Shown: positions 23,407 through 35,183 of the stretch, in pieces
Numbering within the stretch: position 1 is the stretch's first letter
Layout: each line of letters begins with the position of its first letter
Position numbers and translations under genes: made by a program
The notes under the pieces: model-generated
The model's database searches: none
Told to the model about the DNA's origin: nothing
Seen by the model: the letters and a program-made list of their open reading frames with translations, nothing else
Source of the DNA: Galaxea fascicularis
Taxonomy: Eukaryota; Cnidaria; Anthozoa; Scleractinia; Euphylliidae
DNA: 64,000 bases
Reading direction: 5' to 3'
NCBI GenBank assembly: GCA_948470475.1
Contig: OX419343.1
Span: 4,076,983 to 4,140,982, forward strand

Positions 23407-23852
23407 ACCCGGGAGGGTGGGGTGGAGTACTCCCTTATAAGGGCTACATAGGTATGTGCAGCGCCAAAGGGTATGGTTCTTTAGCCGTTTTGGTCTGAAA
23501 TAGGGTATCAATTTTGACCATTTTGGTCTGACATAGGGTATGGTTTTTGCACTCTAGTCTTGAATTGGTGGCGCATCATGCAACCTGCTTTATAGTGTGG
23601 AGTTTAAGCTCGAAACTTTGTACAGTTTTGTATCCTACTTAATAAAAGCGTATAAACATTGCCTTTAACATTGGTCTGACCAAAGGAACTGATTATAAGG
23701 CAGGTCTGAAATAGGGTATCAAATTTTTTATCAGGTCTGAAAAAAGGTAGGGAAAATCACAGATTTTGGCCTAAATAGGATAAGGCTTTCAGGAAGCGTG
23801 CCGCACAATCCCACTCAATTTTTCTTGAAGTACCCCTCCCCCCCCCCCTGGG
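23407..23852. mobile_element. ~450-bp element with internal GTCTGAAATAGGGTA repeats
   Basis: Ends CCCGGGAGGGTGGGGTGGAG and, inverted, GTACCCCTCC...CTGGG. Inside, a 16-base motif GTCTGAAATAGGGTAT recurs at least four times with variants. Flanks are ATTAAC and ATTAAT. The duplicated intron near 34,904-34,925 carries the host sequence (GGGTTTGTAT then GTAAAAGCATC) without it. Non-coding. Confidence 0.6.
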
Positions 23853-24099
23853 ATTAATAACAGCATCGTCGTGTCCATAAAGTTTCACTATGGTAATAAC
23901 GATGATAGCAACAACAATTATAATTGCGGTGAGAGTAAAATGGAATATTTCTAGCATGGTACATGAATAAAAGATGCAACAGAAGTAATAATGAAAACTT
24001 TCATACGCAAACTCAGACAACAAGAATTCCAAGTTGAACCAACAGGAGTCGAAAGTTTGACCAGTTGAGAACTTGCCCTTAGTACACTAACAGCCTAAC

Positions 24100-24275
24100 A
24101 GTAACACTAATACTAACACCAACACCAACCAAGCACCAGCACCAGCACTAGCACTTCTTAGCACTAGTCACTAACACTGGCACCTGCCGGCGACCAGCAC
24201 CGGCCAGCACCAGCAGATCTTAGCACTAGCACTGGCACTGGCACTGGCACCAGAACTGGAACTAACAACGCCAAC
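24100..24275. repeat. Degenerate CACTAG/CACCAG hexamer tract
   Basis: Roughly 170 bases of interspersed CACTAG, CACCAG, CACTGG and AACACC units. It is an imperfect simple repeat in a caspase A intron, with no coding signal. Confidence 0.75.
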
Positions 24276-24565
24276 ACTAACATTGAGCTAACTGTATTTT
24301 TCCACCAGCTCTTTTAAATCTGCATAGCTTATCCCATCAGATCCTCTTTTTCAGTTGAAAAGTTTCTCCGAAAGATAAGTGCTTAATTAATCATGTAAAA
24401 TCTACGTCCTCTGGTAGATATCTTTCCAAAGGATAACCACCTGGACAATTAGAGAAAGCTACTGGCATTATGAGTAACTGGCGCCTGATTACCCTGAAAA
24501 GCATACACTGCTGAGGCCTGTCGGCTTTCATTTACTTCGTTTACAATATTACTCCTCAAACTCAC

Positions 24566-24631
24566 GATTGAATAGTTTGATCTCTTGTTCCCTTATTTTC
24601 TGCTGTAGTTGGGCGCTTCTCGACCTCTTGT
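24566..24631 (-). CDS. Caspase A upstream coiled-coil mini-exon
   Basis: 66 bases, phase 1-1, acceptor TTGTTTTACAG and donor AATC/GTGAGT. It encodes KRSRSAQLQQKIREQEIKLF, clearly paralogous to the 19.1 kb exon (EKFKSVQLEQQITEQRIKLK). Splice sites are strong. Assignment to caspase A rests on phase, strand and order. Confidence 0.6.
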
Positions 24632-25669
24632 CTGTAAAACAAAATTGAAGCTGTCTTGATAACAGACGGTTGTTTGTTTTATGGAATTGCATGGACGTTT
24701 CCTTGATTTAAAACCTAAAAAACCTATTACTAAGGAGGCAGCTGGGGATAACCGTTCCCGTTGCAGTTCTTCAATTGACCACGTAGGCGAGACGTCCCTA
24801 AGTTTTCCCTACACATTGATCTCTTAATAAAGAAACGATCTGTAAGGAATTGCACTTAACATGTAGCTATAGTTGACGTATAGGACTAAGAAAGTCTACA
24901 TGAAACTAGCACAAACCGACCTAAGAAGCACAGAAACCTGATGTGATGCATAGTACACACTCATTAGTAGCTTACGTTATTAGCATATAATAAAGATCTT
25001 GAGTAAGGTTTAACCTGCTCTTTCAAATTTTGAGCGAAACTCAAACGCTACACGATTTAGCGACTATACACGAGGAAGATGTTCGTCCTACCATGATTGT
25101 AAAAGAACTGCAATTCCTTTTTCTTGATTACAAAAATAAATAGTTGAAGCCTGTGCTCAAAACAGCAAAAGTGCAGTCTCGCTGCGTTTCGTAACCAAGA
25201 AAATTTGGAATGAATTGAAAAAGTAACCACGGGCATTGCCAAGTAGTATTTAAAATAAAACTCTCAGTTCGCATTCTGTTACTCAAAGTGGATGACGCTA
25301 AGATAAAATTCTCTTCCGCAAGAAACAAAAATCTTGCTCAAATTATAAAAGAACCGTAAAACCCTCATTCAGCCCATTCTGAGAGTTCAAAAATTTCTTA
25401 CTACGATTTTCAAAGAATGCCAGGAATTAGAGCAATATTGGTTTTCTAGGTCTTCCCTAACCCGCTTTTGAAGGAAGAAAAACAAATACCGATAAATCAA
25501 TAGACTCCCCTTGGACAAAACGTTCAAACCTCTATGCTTAATGTTCAATTTTTTCTGACAAACACAAAGGGTTAAGGTACGTGTTACAGATAGGTTCGAG
25601 GCGGTCGTCCACAGACTAAACAGACGCGCAGGAACAAGTTGATGTAATCCACCAATGAATGTAGTATTC

Positions 25670-26140
25670 ACAGTTGGAATCTACATTTGGAATTACATGA
25701 CATGACACCTGAATGTTTAAGATCCGGTTTTATTTTTCGCGATAGTGTGAATTCATATCATTTGAGGAATACTGAAAACGCACTGGCCCTTCCAAAACCT
25801 CGCACTGATTATCTAAAGAGAAGTTTTTCGTATAGTGGAGCTCAGTTGTGGAACAGTTTACCCTTGGAATTAAGACAAGCGACTTCCTTGAGAGATTTTA
25901 AGAATGAATTGAGTCGCCACAGTTTTGAGTAAGTTTTAAGTAGTTTAAATAAGATTTTAAACACGGCCTCCAAGAAAAGCAGCCTATGTTATTATTATTA
26001 TTATTATTTTTCTTTTTTTACTATTTTTATTTTTTATTCTCTGGTGATTGTAATTAAGTAGATAGTGAGTTAGTAGTAACAATTAATTAAGCTGATGGAA
26101 CTACCGTGTATAAATAAAGTTATATATCCTATCCTATCCT
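25670..26140 (+). mobile_element. 5'-truncated LINE, RT C-terminus and TATCC tail
   Basis: The frame 25,687-25,932 encodes the end of a CR1/L2/Jockey-type reverse transcriptase: LPKPRTDYLKRSFSYSGAQL, then WNSLPLELRQATSLRDFKNE. This block is the signature of non-LTR polymerase C-termini. It is followed by a short 3' UTR and a TATCC x3 terminal repeat at about 26,118-26,135, as expected for LINEs that end in short tandem repeats. The upstream polymerase core is absent. The element sits in the long intron between the 34.5 and 24.6 kb exons of caspase A. Confidence 0.8.
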
Positions 26141-26670
26141 AATCTCTATGCAGGGAACGCGCAGAGGGAGGGGCTGGGAGGTTTTAGCCCCCCCCCCCCC
26201 CAATTTTGTGAAATAAAAAATAGAAATGATAACTAAAACGAAAACCAGTATTAAATGCAGAAGAAATCTCATCGTAAAGGACAATGAAGTTACATATTGC
26301 CACTAGCGAATTAGACATACATTTAACTAGCAGGCATAAAGAGTAACATTTAAGTAGCGATAAATATTAAATAATTTTTCATTTTTAACCCAATGCTACT
26401 GTAGGTTTATGTCCTCTAACTGCCTTTTTTTAGGCTCGTGGACCTCTCAGGAAAACAACGATTGAAAACATGACTGCTCTCAACAATGACGCAAAAGCGA
26501 TTTAGTAACCTGACAGTATTAAACAGTTATGACGATAAAACGGAGAGTGTATTGACATTGCTAACGAATTTACCGATCTTTAAAGAATGTGATAAAAAGT
26601 AAATATCAGCCACTGCCTCAGTTCATTATTTTTTTTCTCAGGGCTATAGTGTTTTGTTTATTTCCATTCT

Positions 26671-26817
26671 GGCCCCAGTTGTTCAAAGGCTGGATAGCGC
26701 TATCCACAGGATAAATATCTATCCAGTGGATAGTGCAATTAACTTTCCCAATACTTATCCGCTGGATAGTGATTTATCCGGTGGATAGCGCTATCCAGCC
26801 TTTGAACAACCGGGGCC
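26671..26817. mobile_element. Short MITE with 45-bp inverted repeats
   Basis: GGCCCCAGTTGTTCAAAGGC at the left end pairs with its complement at the right end. The inner parts repeat GGATAGCGCTATCCA on both arms. It is 147 bases, almost wholly palindromic. No coding capacity. Confidence 0.85.
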
Positions 26818-26945
26818 TGATTGATAGCGGAGCACCATACTTATAGGAACCAGTAAACTGCTTTTCTCACGGTAATCATGGCTAGCGGTATTGCTCGTGG
26901 GCGCGACCGAACGAGGACGACGTCGTCCAATGATTAATGATATCC

Positions 26946-27009
<64 letters not shown>
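26946..27009. repeat. ATA microsatellite
   Basis: An uninterrupted run of about 21 TAA/ATA units. Confidence 0.95.
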
Positions 27010-27720
27010 CTAACATGGTGGCCATACTCCAGCTGACCACCTAGTTTACAGCGGACATCTTTGATATTGGTCATCCATGTTATGGTCAGTTGACACCTGT
27101 CAAAACAAGGTATCCGCTGACCAGCATCACGTCACCATATCGCAGGCTAAAGTTGAGAGCTCATCGCGGTCAGCTGGTTTTTTTTTAATTGACTGCTGAC
27201 CAGATACTGGTTTCCAATTGGATCGCAGGCTCAAGCCCGGGCTATTAGAGGGATATAAACTTAAAGCTACGTGTTTAATTTTTAATTTGTGTAGAGCTAC
27301 TTTTTAACCCGGGAGCTCCGCTTTTAGGCTTGGCTAAATCTATATATTACACTGTTTACATCCCTGAGTTGAGTGCGATTGAGGTAAAACACTTATTTCA
27401 AGGTTTATACCGGTCAGTACCATTTCAATTGGAGATCTACATCTACGATAGTGAATGTAAACATCCAGCAATAAATGTTTGTCAGTTTTTATACTGTAAA
27501 TGCCACGCTCTTTAAGGTCTGAAAGTTCAGTTGCAATTAAGCATTACTTTTTGATAACTTTAAACGCATTTCCATATATTTCAGAGTAATTGAAATCAAA
27601 ATGTTTCTGGGGGAGCATGCTCCTGGACCCCCTCGCCCCCCCTAGTTAGCTCACGCTCACGCATTCGCCTTTCTTCCCCACCCCCATCCCCACTTCAAAC
27701 CTTGCTGCGCGGGCCCTGCA

Positions 27721-29900
27721 ATGTTGCAACAAGAAACACGCCGCTGAACTCTCCTAGGCCCCGGCCAACACACAAAACTCCGTTACTTGAGATAAACGGG
27801 GCTACTCCGCACACTTGAATTCAATCGCTCATTCATTCATTTCCGATTTATAAGAACTGCTTTTTTTTTCATCGCGTCTCCTTCATCAAGGCTTCAAATC
27901 TACGCTGCTTCGTTAATTGTTGACTAAATTCTTGAAACGCCACAGTGCTATCACTGAGAAGTATGGTACTACAAAACGGGAGATGAGATTAGCAATCCGG
28001 GATTGAGAGACAACACTGTATCCTTTATTATTTTAGATCCTTTTATACGGTCCTGAGGCCCATATTTAATTCGCGCTAATTAGTGCGCGCGCGCAATTTG
28101 CCTGAAGCTGTGTGCCGTTATTGACCCCAGACCTCTTCTCGGGTTTCGCGCCTCAGTCATGCGCAGAAGAGACGAGCTTTGGGTCGAGATTGGCTGTGCC
28201 GGTGCTTTGCTTGTTGTTTGTACTACACTGTACTATTATTTTGCGTTGTTTTCCTTGCTAATTTATATTGTCAATAACTGAATTCACTCTGTGGGTGGTT
28301 CCTCCTGCAATTGGTACAGGAAACCAATTGTGGAATTGCACACACAATTCAGGTATCCTACCGATAAACATTTAGATATTTTTAGAAGCAACATTTGTTT
28401 TGCGGTCTGTCATATAGCCATAGTACAACACTCTAGAATGTTCAGTAAAACGTTCCAATATAAGTAACATGACGATGTTTTTCTATATAAAGCGGCTTAC
28501 ACTAGTTTCTTGAGACAATTATTGCTTATGCTAGAAAATTCTTATTGCACCCGAAGTTTCTAGATCCGTGTCACGCAGTCACTGAAATGACACAATTTTT
28601 CGTAACAAGACGACACAGAGTTCCGACAGCCGCAGATTATCATAGCAGCATTGTGACCCATTTTAAAAACAACCCCTTAACTCCACTCCTACAATTTTTT
28701 TTACTATCTTTGCAAAACGTTGGATCCTCACATGCTTATATTTTTTCAAAAACAGAAAATGAGGGCCACCGAGGTTGTAGTGTTGCTATGGTTAGCTATT
28801 GACTCACTTGTTTATCAGTGATTGCGCATTGGTTTGAAACCACAGTTAAGGTGACAATGTAATGATTGGCAGTGCGGATCCATTAATGTACAAGGGGTGG
28901 GAAATGCAGAAGACAGGTGTTATCCAACTTAAACATAACACCCAGGAGTTCATAAATCTCGTTAACGCGTGTGTATATCAAACGGCAAAGTAATTCACAC
29001 CTTCAGTGGTATGGTTTCGCACATGAGTGATTGAAGATAGACTGGATTTTAGCCTAGGCCAACAAAATTCAACCTTCATTCAGTTTACCAGAGGATTAAC
29101 TACGTGAACATGTATCCCCACATGCCTTCTATTATTTGGGATATTCGCCTGGCAACAGAAAGAAAGCAAATACACTATTCAGCCAGTATTCTTTGAATTA
29201 GATATCTGTAAACTTTAGCATCACCCTAACGCATAAGTAGGGTTTTGATTGCACAGGGATTCTATCAATGCTCACGATTTAGCCTTCCTTAATGTTCAAG
29301 GATTTTTTTAGGTATTTTTCGAGGCCTTTATCTTAACACGCCCTGACAGCTATAAATATTGAGCATCACTGGTCGGGCTCAATCGAAAATTCTTGCAATC
29401 AGTTTTCCTGTATAATCAATCGCTAATCCTTGTATTCAGTATTCCTGTATAACACCTTTGGTGGATTGCATTCGAAAATGATATTCAAACATTGTGGAAA
29501 TCAATTTTCATCGATAAATTTGAGAAAAAAAAAACGAATCCGCGAGTTTTTGCCGCATTGATTATGCGAACTCTGGCAAGGTTCAACGTTCTTGTAGATA
29601 GTTTTAACACATGAAAAGAAAGGTGATATTGGAAAATAACATATCTCTTCTACTTCCTGTCAGTGGGAAGTGTTAAAAGTTTTCCAGCGATTTACAAGAT
29701 TTTTTAAGAACTTTTACTGTGCGAATCCAAAACCCGTGAACACTTTGATTTGATTTTGACATTCCCATTGTGCAGGAACCAATCAGAAGGCACATGAAAC
29801 CGCAAACTAATTACCGTTACTGTTTGCGGTTTAGTTTGACTCGCGCGTGGTTGTCTTTTAACTAGATACACAATTACATTCCATAAATGTTTAAGACAGT
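27721..29900. other. Non-coding intronic/intergenic stretch
   Basis: No exon recognised. A CG-rich patch (TAGTGCGCGCGCGCAATTTG near 28,081-28,100) stands out from the AT-rich surroundings. Open frames are short and without domain features. Confidence 0.4.
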
Positions 29901-29902
29901 TA

Positions 29903-30306
29903 CAGTCAAACTAAGTGAAGCGTGCCCCTCAAGATTGCATTAATGAACTGATTATTTGAAACTTGAACCCACTAGTCGTTTCAAGAATGCAATAATGAAT
30001 TGATTATTCGAATATTGAACTCGCTCGCTCGATTCAAGGATATGGCTGATGGGGTTCCGTTTTCGAAAAATCAACTCACTGTTGCTACTAGTAGGTTTCA
30101 AACCTACTAGTCTTTTCTAGAATGCAATGGTGAATTGATTTTTCGAACACAGAACCCGTTAGCCGTATTCTTGGTTCGAACGCGCGAGTTCAATAAAATG
30201 AATAATCAATTCATTATTGCATTCTTGAAACGACTAGCGGGTTCAAGTTTCAAATAATCAGTTCATTAATGCAATCTTGAGGGGCACGCTTCACTTAGTT
30301 TGACTG
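29903..30306. mobile_element. Mariner-like long foldback MITE
   Basis: Ends CAGTCAAACTAAGTGAAGCG and its complement, flanked by TA on both sides, with arms of about 140 bases (GGGGCACGCTTCACTTAG at the right end). TA duplication and CAGT termini fit Tc1/mariner. The centre holds a perfect palindrome ACTAGTAGGTTT-c-AAACCTACTAGT at about 30,087-30,111, perhaps a nested insertion or the fold centre. Confidence 0.8.
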
Positions 30307-30309
30307 TAG

Positions 30310-31360
30310 TTTTCGAGTTGGATTTTGGAGTAAGGATGTACAGTTTTTTTTTCGAGACGGTTACTAGTAATCCAACGAATCGGCTAGTTTGTCCGAAAAA
30401 GGTTTCGTGGATTTCCAGTGCAATGCAGTCAACAAAATAATTCCTGTAGGGGTAAGGTTATTGTGTTGCCTTTTCCGATTCAATTCTGATGGTATCAGAA
30501 AATCGTTACGTTGGGCCTGAGATAATTTGCACCACGTTACATTGACTTCTATATTTATACATTATATATTTCTATATATATTTGGCACTTCCAGCTGGCT
30601 CTGGATATATCATGTGCTTCTGAAAACAATATTATAACCAGGTAACATTTCTGGGATCACATTTAAGTTTTGTCTGGTGTATAATTCTCTTGAGATTTCA
30701 ATGGTTCAAACCCCGGCCGATTTGACACGTAAATAAAACGAGACTCGAAAGTTAATGAATATTTCATAAATAAAAATATTCATTGAAGTGTCGGTTATTG
30801 TTTCTGTCGTGTATTCACAAAAGGGCCGGGAAACACAGTAAAATCAGATCAAGATGGCGGTAAGAACTGCTTTAATCCAAGAGCCCTCAACCTCATGTAC
30901 AATACTAAATATGGAAAACGGATCACGTCATACTAGCTTTCAGTACAGGGAACCCAACGGAAAAATACCTAACAGTTTCCAGTCAAAAATACAATTACGA
31001 ATGCAATACTAGGATAGATTAAACAAAATTGCCGTTATCGATCTGCCATCTTCATTCTCCTCTATCTTGAAAAGACCTCAAGACGATGTGCAACACCACT
31101 GACAAAGTACGTTGTCTAAAACCACTGAAAATTTATTTAAAAAATCCTAACTCGAAAATCCAACTCGAAAATTCAACTCGAAATCTCAACTTGGTAAATG
31201 GCAACCTCTAAATATTTCTAGTGTAAACAACGCTTCTCTGGAAGTGACATGTTACAGTCGCGTTACTCGCGCATGATGGTTTTAATACACGCATTCTGGA
31301 GTTGAACTCGTATTCAAAGGTAGTCCAAGACGGCTGCTGATGTGTTTCTGGTTTGCATGC
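30310..31360. other. Non-coding stretch
   Basis: No gene supported. At 30,852-30,864 the string AAGATGGCGGTAAGA places an ATG-like codon directly before a donor consensus and also matches a YY1-like motif, but no partner exon is found. Confidence 0.35.
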
Positions 31361-31367
31361 CGGACGT

Positions 31368-32882
31368 AGCTTCCCACGCAGTCGTTTTTAGGGGAGTGGT
31401 ATTTCACCTCCTCTCCACAAACGCCTGCTTACCCGAAAGCAACATTCCTTTCCCGCAGCTTAACCAATCACATTTTACCTACTGAATTCTGGAAAGTGAC
31501 GTCATCTGCACAACAAGAAACAACAGACTTCAAGCGAGCGATTAAAACTGTCTACATGCTCAATATTCAAAATTTCACGTGTAAGTCACTTCCAGTTGTC
31601 TCCAATCCAGGAATTCGAGAAAGGGGAGAGCAACACATTTTTCAATTTGCCAACTGGATATTCTTGGTTTTCACATGACGTCATCAAAATTGGAAAATAA
31701 GGAATTATCGATTCTTTTGAGATTTTAGCTTAGCTAGTTATTGAACAGCTGAAGACTTTTCTTTTCACAGATTTTCAGTTTGATTGGTTTTTTCGTCTTG
31801 TGATAAAGCAAGGTTGAAATTCTGAGCTTTTGCGTGACACGATATTAAACTGGCGGCCGAGAACGCTGTCACGTAGGTTAACAAAAGTGACTTAGCCGCT
31901 GAGATTTCGCAAAATGAACAGTCCTTGAATGAGAATGAGAACTCATGTAGATGTTTATGAGCCCTCAGAGGACGACTATGAGCTTTTTAGAGCAAAACTC
32001 GATGGCATATGTTTTTGTTAGTTTCCGGCCGCCATATTTGTGCCCCTCAGAGGGACACAAACATTGCGTCTCCATACAAAAGCCTTAAAATTTAAGTAGA
32101 ACATTTCTTCGAATATCTCCCGCACGAAACATTGCACAGACCTGAATCTTCGCGAGACTCTTTAAATATTCATCTTCTTTTGTCTCTTTGATTCTTGACT
32201 TTATTTGTTAAATGGTTTTGATGACGGTGTGACAGTGAAAACCGGCAATTGGAAATCACTGAGATCTAGGCTTTGCCATCGGTCTTCGATAGCCTCACCG
32301 CTTCCTCAGTTGTTATCTCGTGGTTGTTGTGTCAATTTAATGAAGTATCAACTGAAATATTTACGTAGTATCGGGCCGGTATCTTCTGTTAGTGTTCCCG
32401 ATTAGGATGGACACGCGGAAAAGATACAGAAAGCGGCCTTTCCAGTTGTATTTCGAACTCACAAGTTTGGTAGAGAGAAAAAATGTTGACAAACAAAACA
32501 CGCTTCCGTTTCTCGTGATTTCATTGATAAGAAAGTGCTGTCAGGCCAAACACGACTCCCGTTTCTCCGCTTTCAGTTCGAACTTAAGGCTAGAGAGGTC
32601 TAGAGAGTTTTGCTCTGACGATTCTGTCTTTCAAAGATTCCCCATTTCTACATGAGATGCGGGGTGGTTATTTCAGACTAGGTATTGGTGGGCTGTATTG
32701 TGTGACAAAGGGCAAAAAGCCGACTTTTAAAAGGAAGCACGTTTTATGACTGACTTGTTCGTAATTGGCTCAGACGCCTCGCATGTCAAACAATGGGAAA
32801 GGAATTTTGCTTTCGGGTAAGCAGGCGTTTGTGGGGAGAAGCTGAAATGCGACTCTCCTAAAAACGGCTGCGTGGGAGGCTA
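31368..32882. mobile_element. 1.5-kb element bounded by ~90-bp inverted repeats
   Basis: The left arm near 31,368-31,458 (CTTCCCACGCAGTCGTTTTT, then CACAAACGCCTGCTTACCCG) is matched inverted at 32,793-32,882. The interior has open frames at 32.2-32.65 kb without recognisable domains. It is probably a non-autonomous DNA transposon. Exact ends and target duplication were not resolved. Confidence 0.55.
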
Positions 32883-33049
32883 CATGTGACGTCATGGCCG
32901 TCATGTTGGTGGTCAAGAATAATAGTCTGTCTCTCTGCAAGGACTTAAACTTTGTTTTCATGCAAACTCTGTGAAAATAAATTTGAATTGTATTGACCAC
33001 CAACGTGACCGCTTGTCAAGTGGTTGAAAAGCTAGAATAATGCAGGGCC

Positions 33050-34165
33050 TTTCCAACATGTCTTCGAGTGGGGAGCCGAAAGGCGAATCAAGCTGGCCAG
33101 CTAGGAGGGTCCAGGGGCATGCATGCTCCCCCGGAAAATTTTGATTTCAATTCCTCTGAAATGCCTGGAAATGCGTTAAAATTTATCAATCAGTAATACT
33201 TTTGCAGTATAGAAACTGTCAATAATCAGGAGCCCATAAATATGGGCTCCTGCAATTATTTATTACTCGACGTTTACATTTACTATCATAGATTGAAGTC
33301 ACCTTCGCTACTTATAGCGGTCTTACCCAAGCGAGTATAAGAGGTATCGCCAACATCAATTCATTGTTATTTCGATAGAAGGCTCAGGCATTTTCTGTAA
33401 GGCGTCTCCTAGTATCTCCTTCCCACTCTCTTACCTGTACTCCTTTCGATTGCCACCTTCTCAACTTCTCCCTCCCCTCCTTATTTGTCAGCATGTGTGC
33501 ATCCTCGTCTGAAGGTGGCCGCCAGACCTCCATACCTCAGTAGGAGTGGGGGTAAGATCGGTGTAAATAGAATACTGTAGATGACACTGACGGCTATTAA
33601 CCTTTAAATAAGTGAGCAATCCAACGATTTTACCGGAACCACATGCAAATCAAGGAAGTAAAAAATGTATCAATCAGAACGGAAATAAACAAATAAACAG
33701 TGTGGGCTAGTAAAAAAAATTAAACTGAGTCGATGCAGTTGTCAGGGGTTGATATTTACTGATCCTTTTAAGATATGGAAATTTCTGTTTGTTGATGCGA
33801 TCGGTAAATTCGTTAGCAATGTCGATAAGTCGGAGAAAGTCTGCCTTTTTTTCTGTTTATTAATGTTCTCAGGCTACTAAATCGCTTTGCATCATTGTTG
33901 AGGGCAGCCATGTTTTCAATCCTTGTTTTCCTGAGAGGTCCGCGCACACTCGCCAAAAAAAAGCCAGTTAGAGGACATAAACCTGTAGTAGCATTAGGTT
34001 AGAAATGAAAAATCATTTAATATTTATTGCTACCTAAATGTCACTCTTTATGGCTGCCATTTAAATGCATGTCTAATTTACTAATAGTAATTCTATTACT
34101 TTTCTTTTGTGAACTAATGAAAAGGGGGAACTAACCCCCCCCCCCTGCCCCTCTCTCTGCGCGGT
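33050..34165 (-). repeat. Inverted-pair repeat, copy 2
   Basis: Inverted counterpart of the element at 26.15-27.72 kb, including the GCATGCTCC block, the CCTGAGAGG/CTCGTGG block and the CCCCCCCC/GCGCGG end. It is non-coding. With copy 1 it brackets a ~5.4 kb interval inside the presumed caspase A intron. Confidence 0.6.
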
Positions 34166-34457
34166 CCATGCAATGAGACTGGAAACTCACGTTAATCGTT
34201 ATGTTTCAAGTCTAATCGAATGAAACGATTTATTAGAGCCTTAAAATCTGGGCAATATAAATTGAAACTTTGCGATTCTCAAAAGATCAGTTAAAGCCGT
34301 CCTTGTAGGGTGTAGAAATCAGGTTTAAAATTTCTTAGAATAAATTAAACTAAGTAAGGGTGTCGGCACTTGTCAACAAATTTACACTGAGATACATTAG
34401 TTCCACGCGATGGTCCACTATGACTAAGCCTGAATGAAGTAAAGCCCTTATACTTAC

Positions 34458-34499
34458 GTTCTAGTTCCTCCTGCAAGTCAAAGAGTTCCTCTTCCACGC
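34458..34499 (-). CDS. Caspase A coiled-coil mini-exon (tandem copy)
   Basis: 42 bases, phase 1-1, acceptor CTTTTAAG and donor GAAC/GTAAGT, encoding VEEELFDLQEELE. It pairs with the next tandem copy at 34.75-34.79 kb. The acidic heptad pattern extends the predicted N-terminal coiled coil. Confidence 0.55.
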
Positions 34500-34752
34500 C
34501 TTAAAAGATAAAGCTTTCATTGAGACAAGAAAATCTCATTTATACTTTACTTTTTATCGAAACTTTGCGATTCTCAAAAGATCAGTTGAAGCCGTCCTTG
34601 TAGGGTGTAGTAATCAGGTTTAAAATTTCTTAGGATAAATTTAACTAAGTAAGGATATCGGCACTTGTCCCCAAATTTACACTGAGATACATTAGTTCCG
34701 CGCGATGGTCCACTATGACTAAGCCTGAATGAAGTAAAGCCATTATACTTAC

Positions 34753-34794
34753 ATTCTAGTTCTTCCCGCAAGTCCATGATTTCCTCTTCCACGC
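34753..34794 (-). CDS. Caspase A coiled-coil mini-exon (tandem copy)
   Basis: 42 bases, phase 1-1, acceptor TTTTTTAAG and donor GAAT/GTAAGT, encoding VEEEIMDLREELE. The substitutions relative to the other copy (LF to IM, Q to R) keep the helix character and frame, consistent with both copies being used. Confidence 0.55.
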
Positions 34795-35183
34795 CTTAAA
34801 AAATAAAGCTTTCATTGAGACAAGAAAATCTCATTTATACTATAGTTTTTATCGAGTAGTAGCTTTGCAATACTTTTTATCATGCTCCTTTTTTAATTCG
34901 GGGTTTGTATCCGTAAAAGCATCTCCGTGTTGACAAGGTTTCGTAAGTAACACGGCTGACGACAACGATAATAATTGCGATAAGAGTGAAATGGAACTGA
35001 TTTGTAGGGTGATAAATGAATGAAAGATGCGATTTTTTCAACACTGTTTTCAACTAGGAGAAGAAGAATTCCGAGTTCTCCAGACAGGAGTCCTGTTGTA
35101 TAATTCTAATCGCCTTACTGAATCGAGGAACACTGTTCGCAATGGTCTTCTAATCCTGAATAAATTAAAATCACGACACGTAC

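Larger units (their letters stand above)
26150..27720 (+). repeat. Inverted-pair repeat, copy 1
   Basis: Segments at 26,150-26,640 (GCGCAGAGGGAGGGG, a poly-C run, GCTCGTGGACCTCTCAGGAAA, GCTAACGAATTTACCGATC) and 27,560-27,660 (GGGGGAGCATGCTCCTGGAC) reappear inverted at 34,165-33,780 and 33,200-33,090. The order is kept, so both are copies of one non-coding element of about 1.1-1.5 kb. Copy 1 is interrupted by a MITE (26,671-26,817) and a microsatellite. Confidence 0.65.
34264..34852. repeat. Tandem 295-bp duplication, each with a mini-exon
   Basis: Two copies, starting at 34,264 and 34,559 with GAAACTTTGCGATTCTCAAA, share nearly all positions. Each contains one 42-base coiled-coil exon with its own acceptor and donor. 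It is a recent exon-plus-intron tandem duplication. Confidence 0.9.

Noticed and set aside
30852..30864. Start codon immediately before a donor (ATGGCG/GTAAGA)
   Set aside because: No matching downstream exon could be found; may be a chance YY1-like motif.
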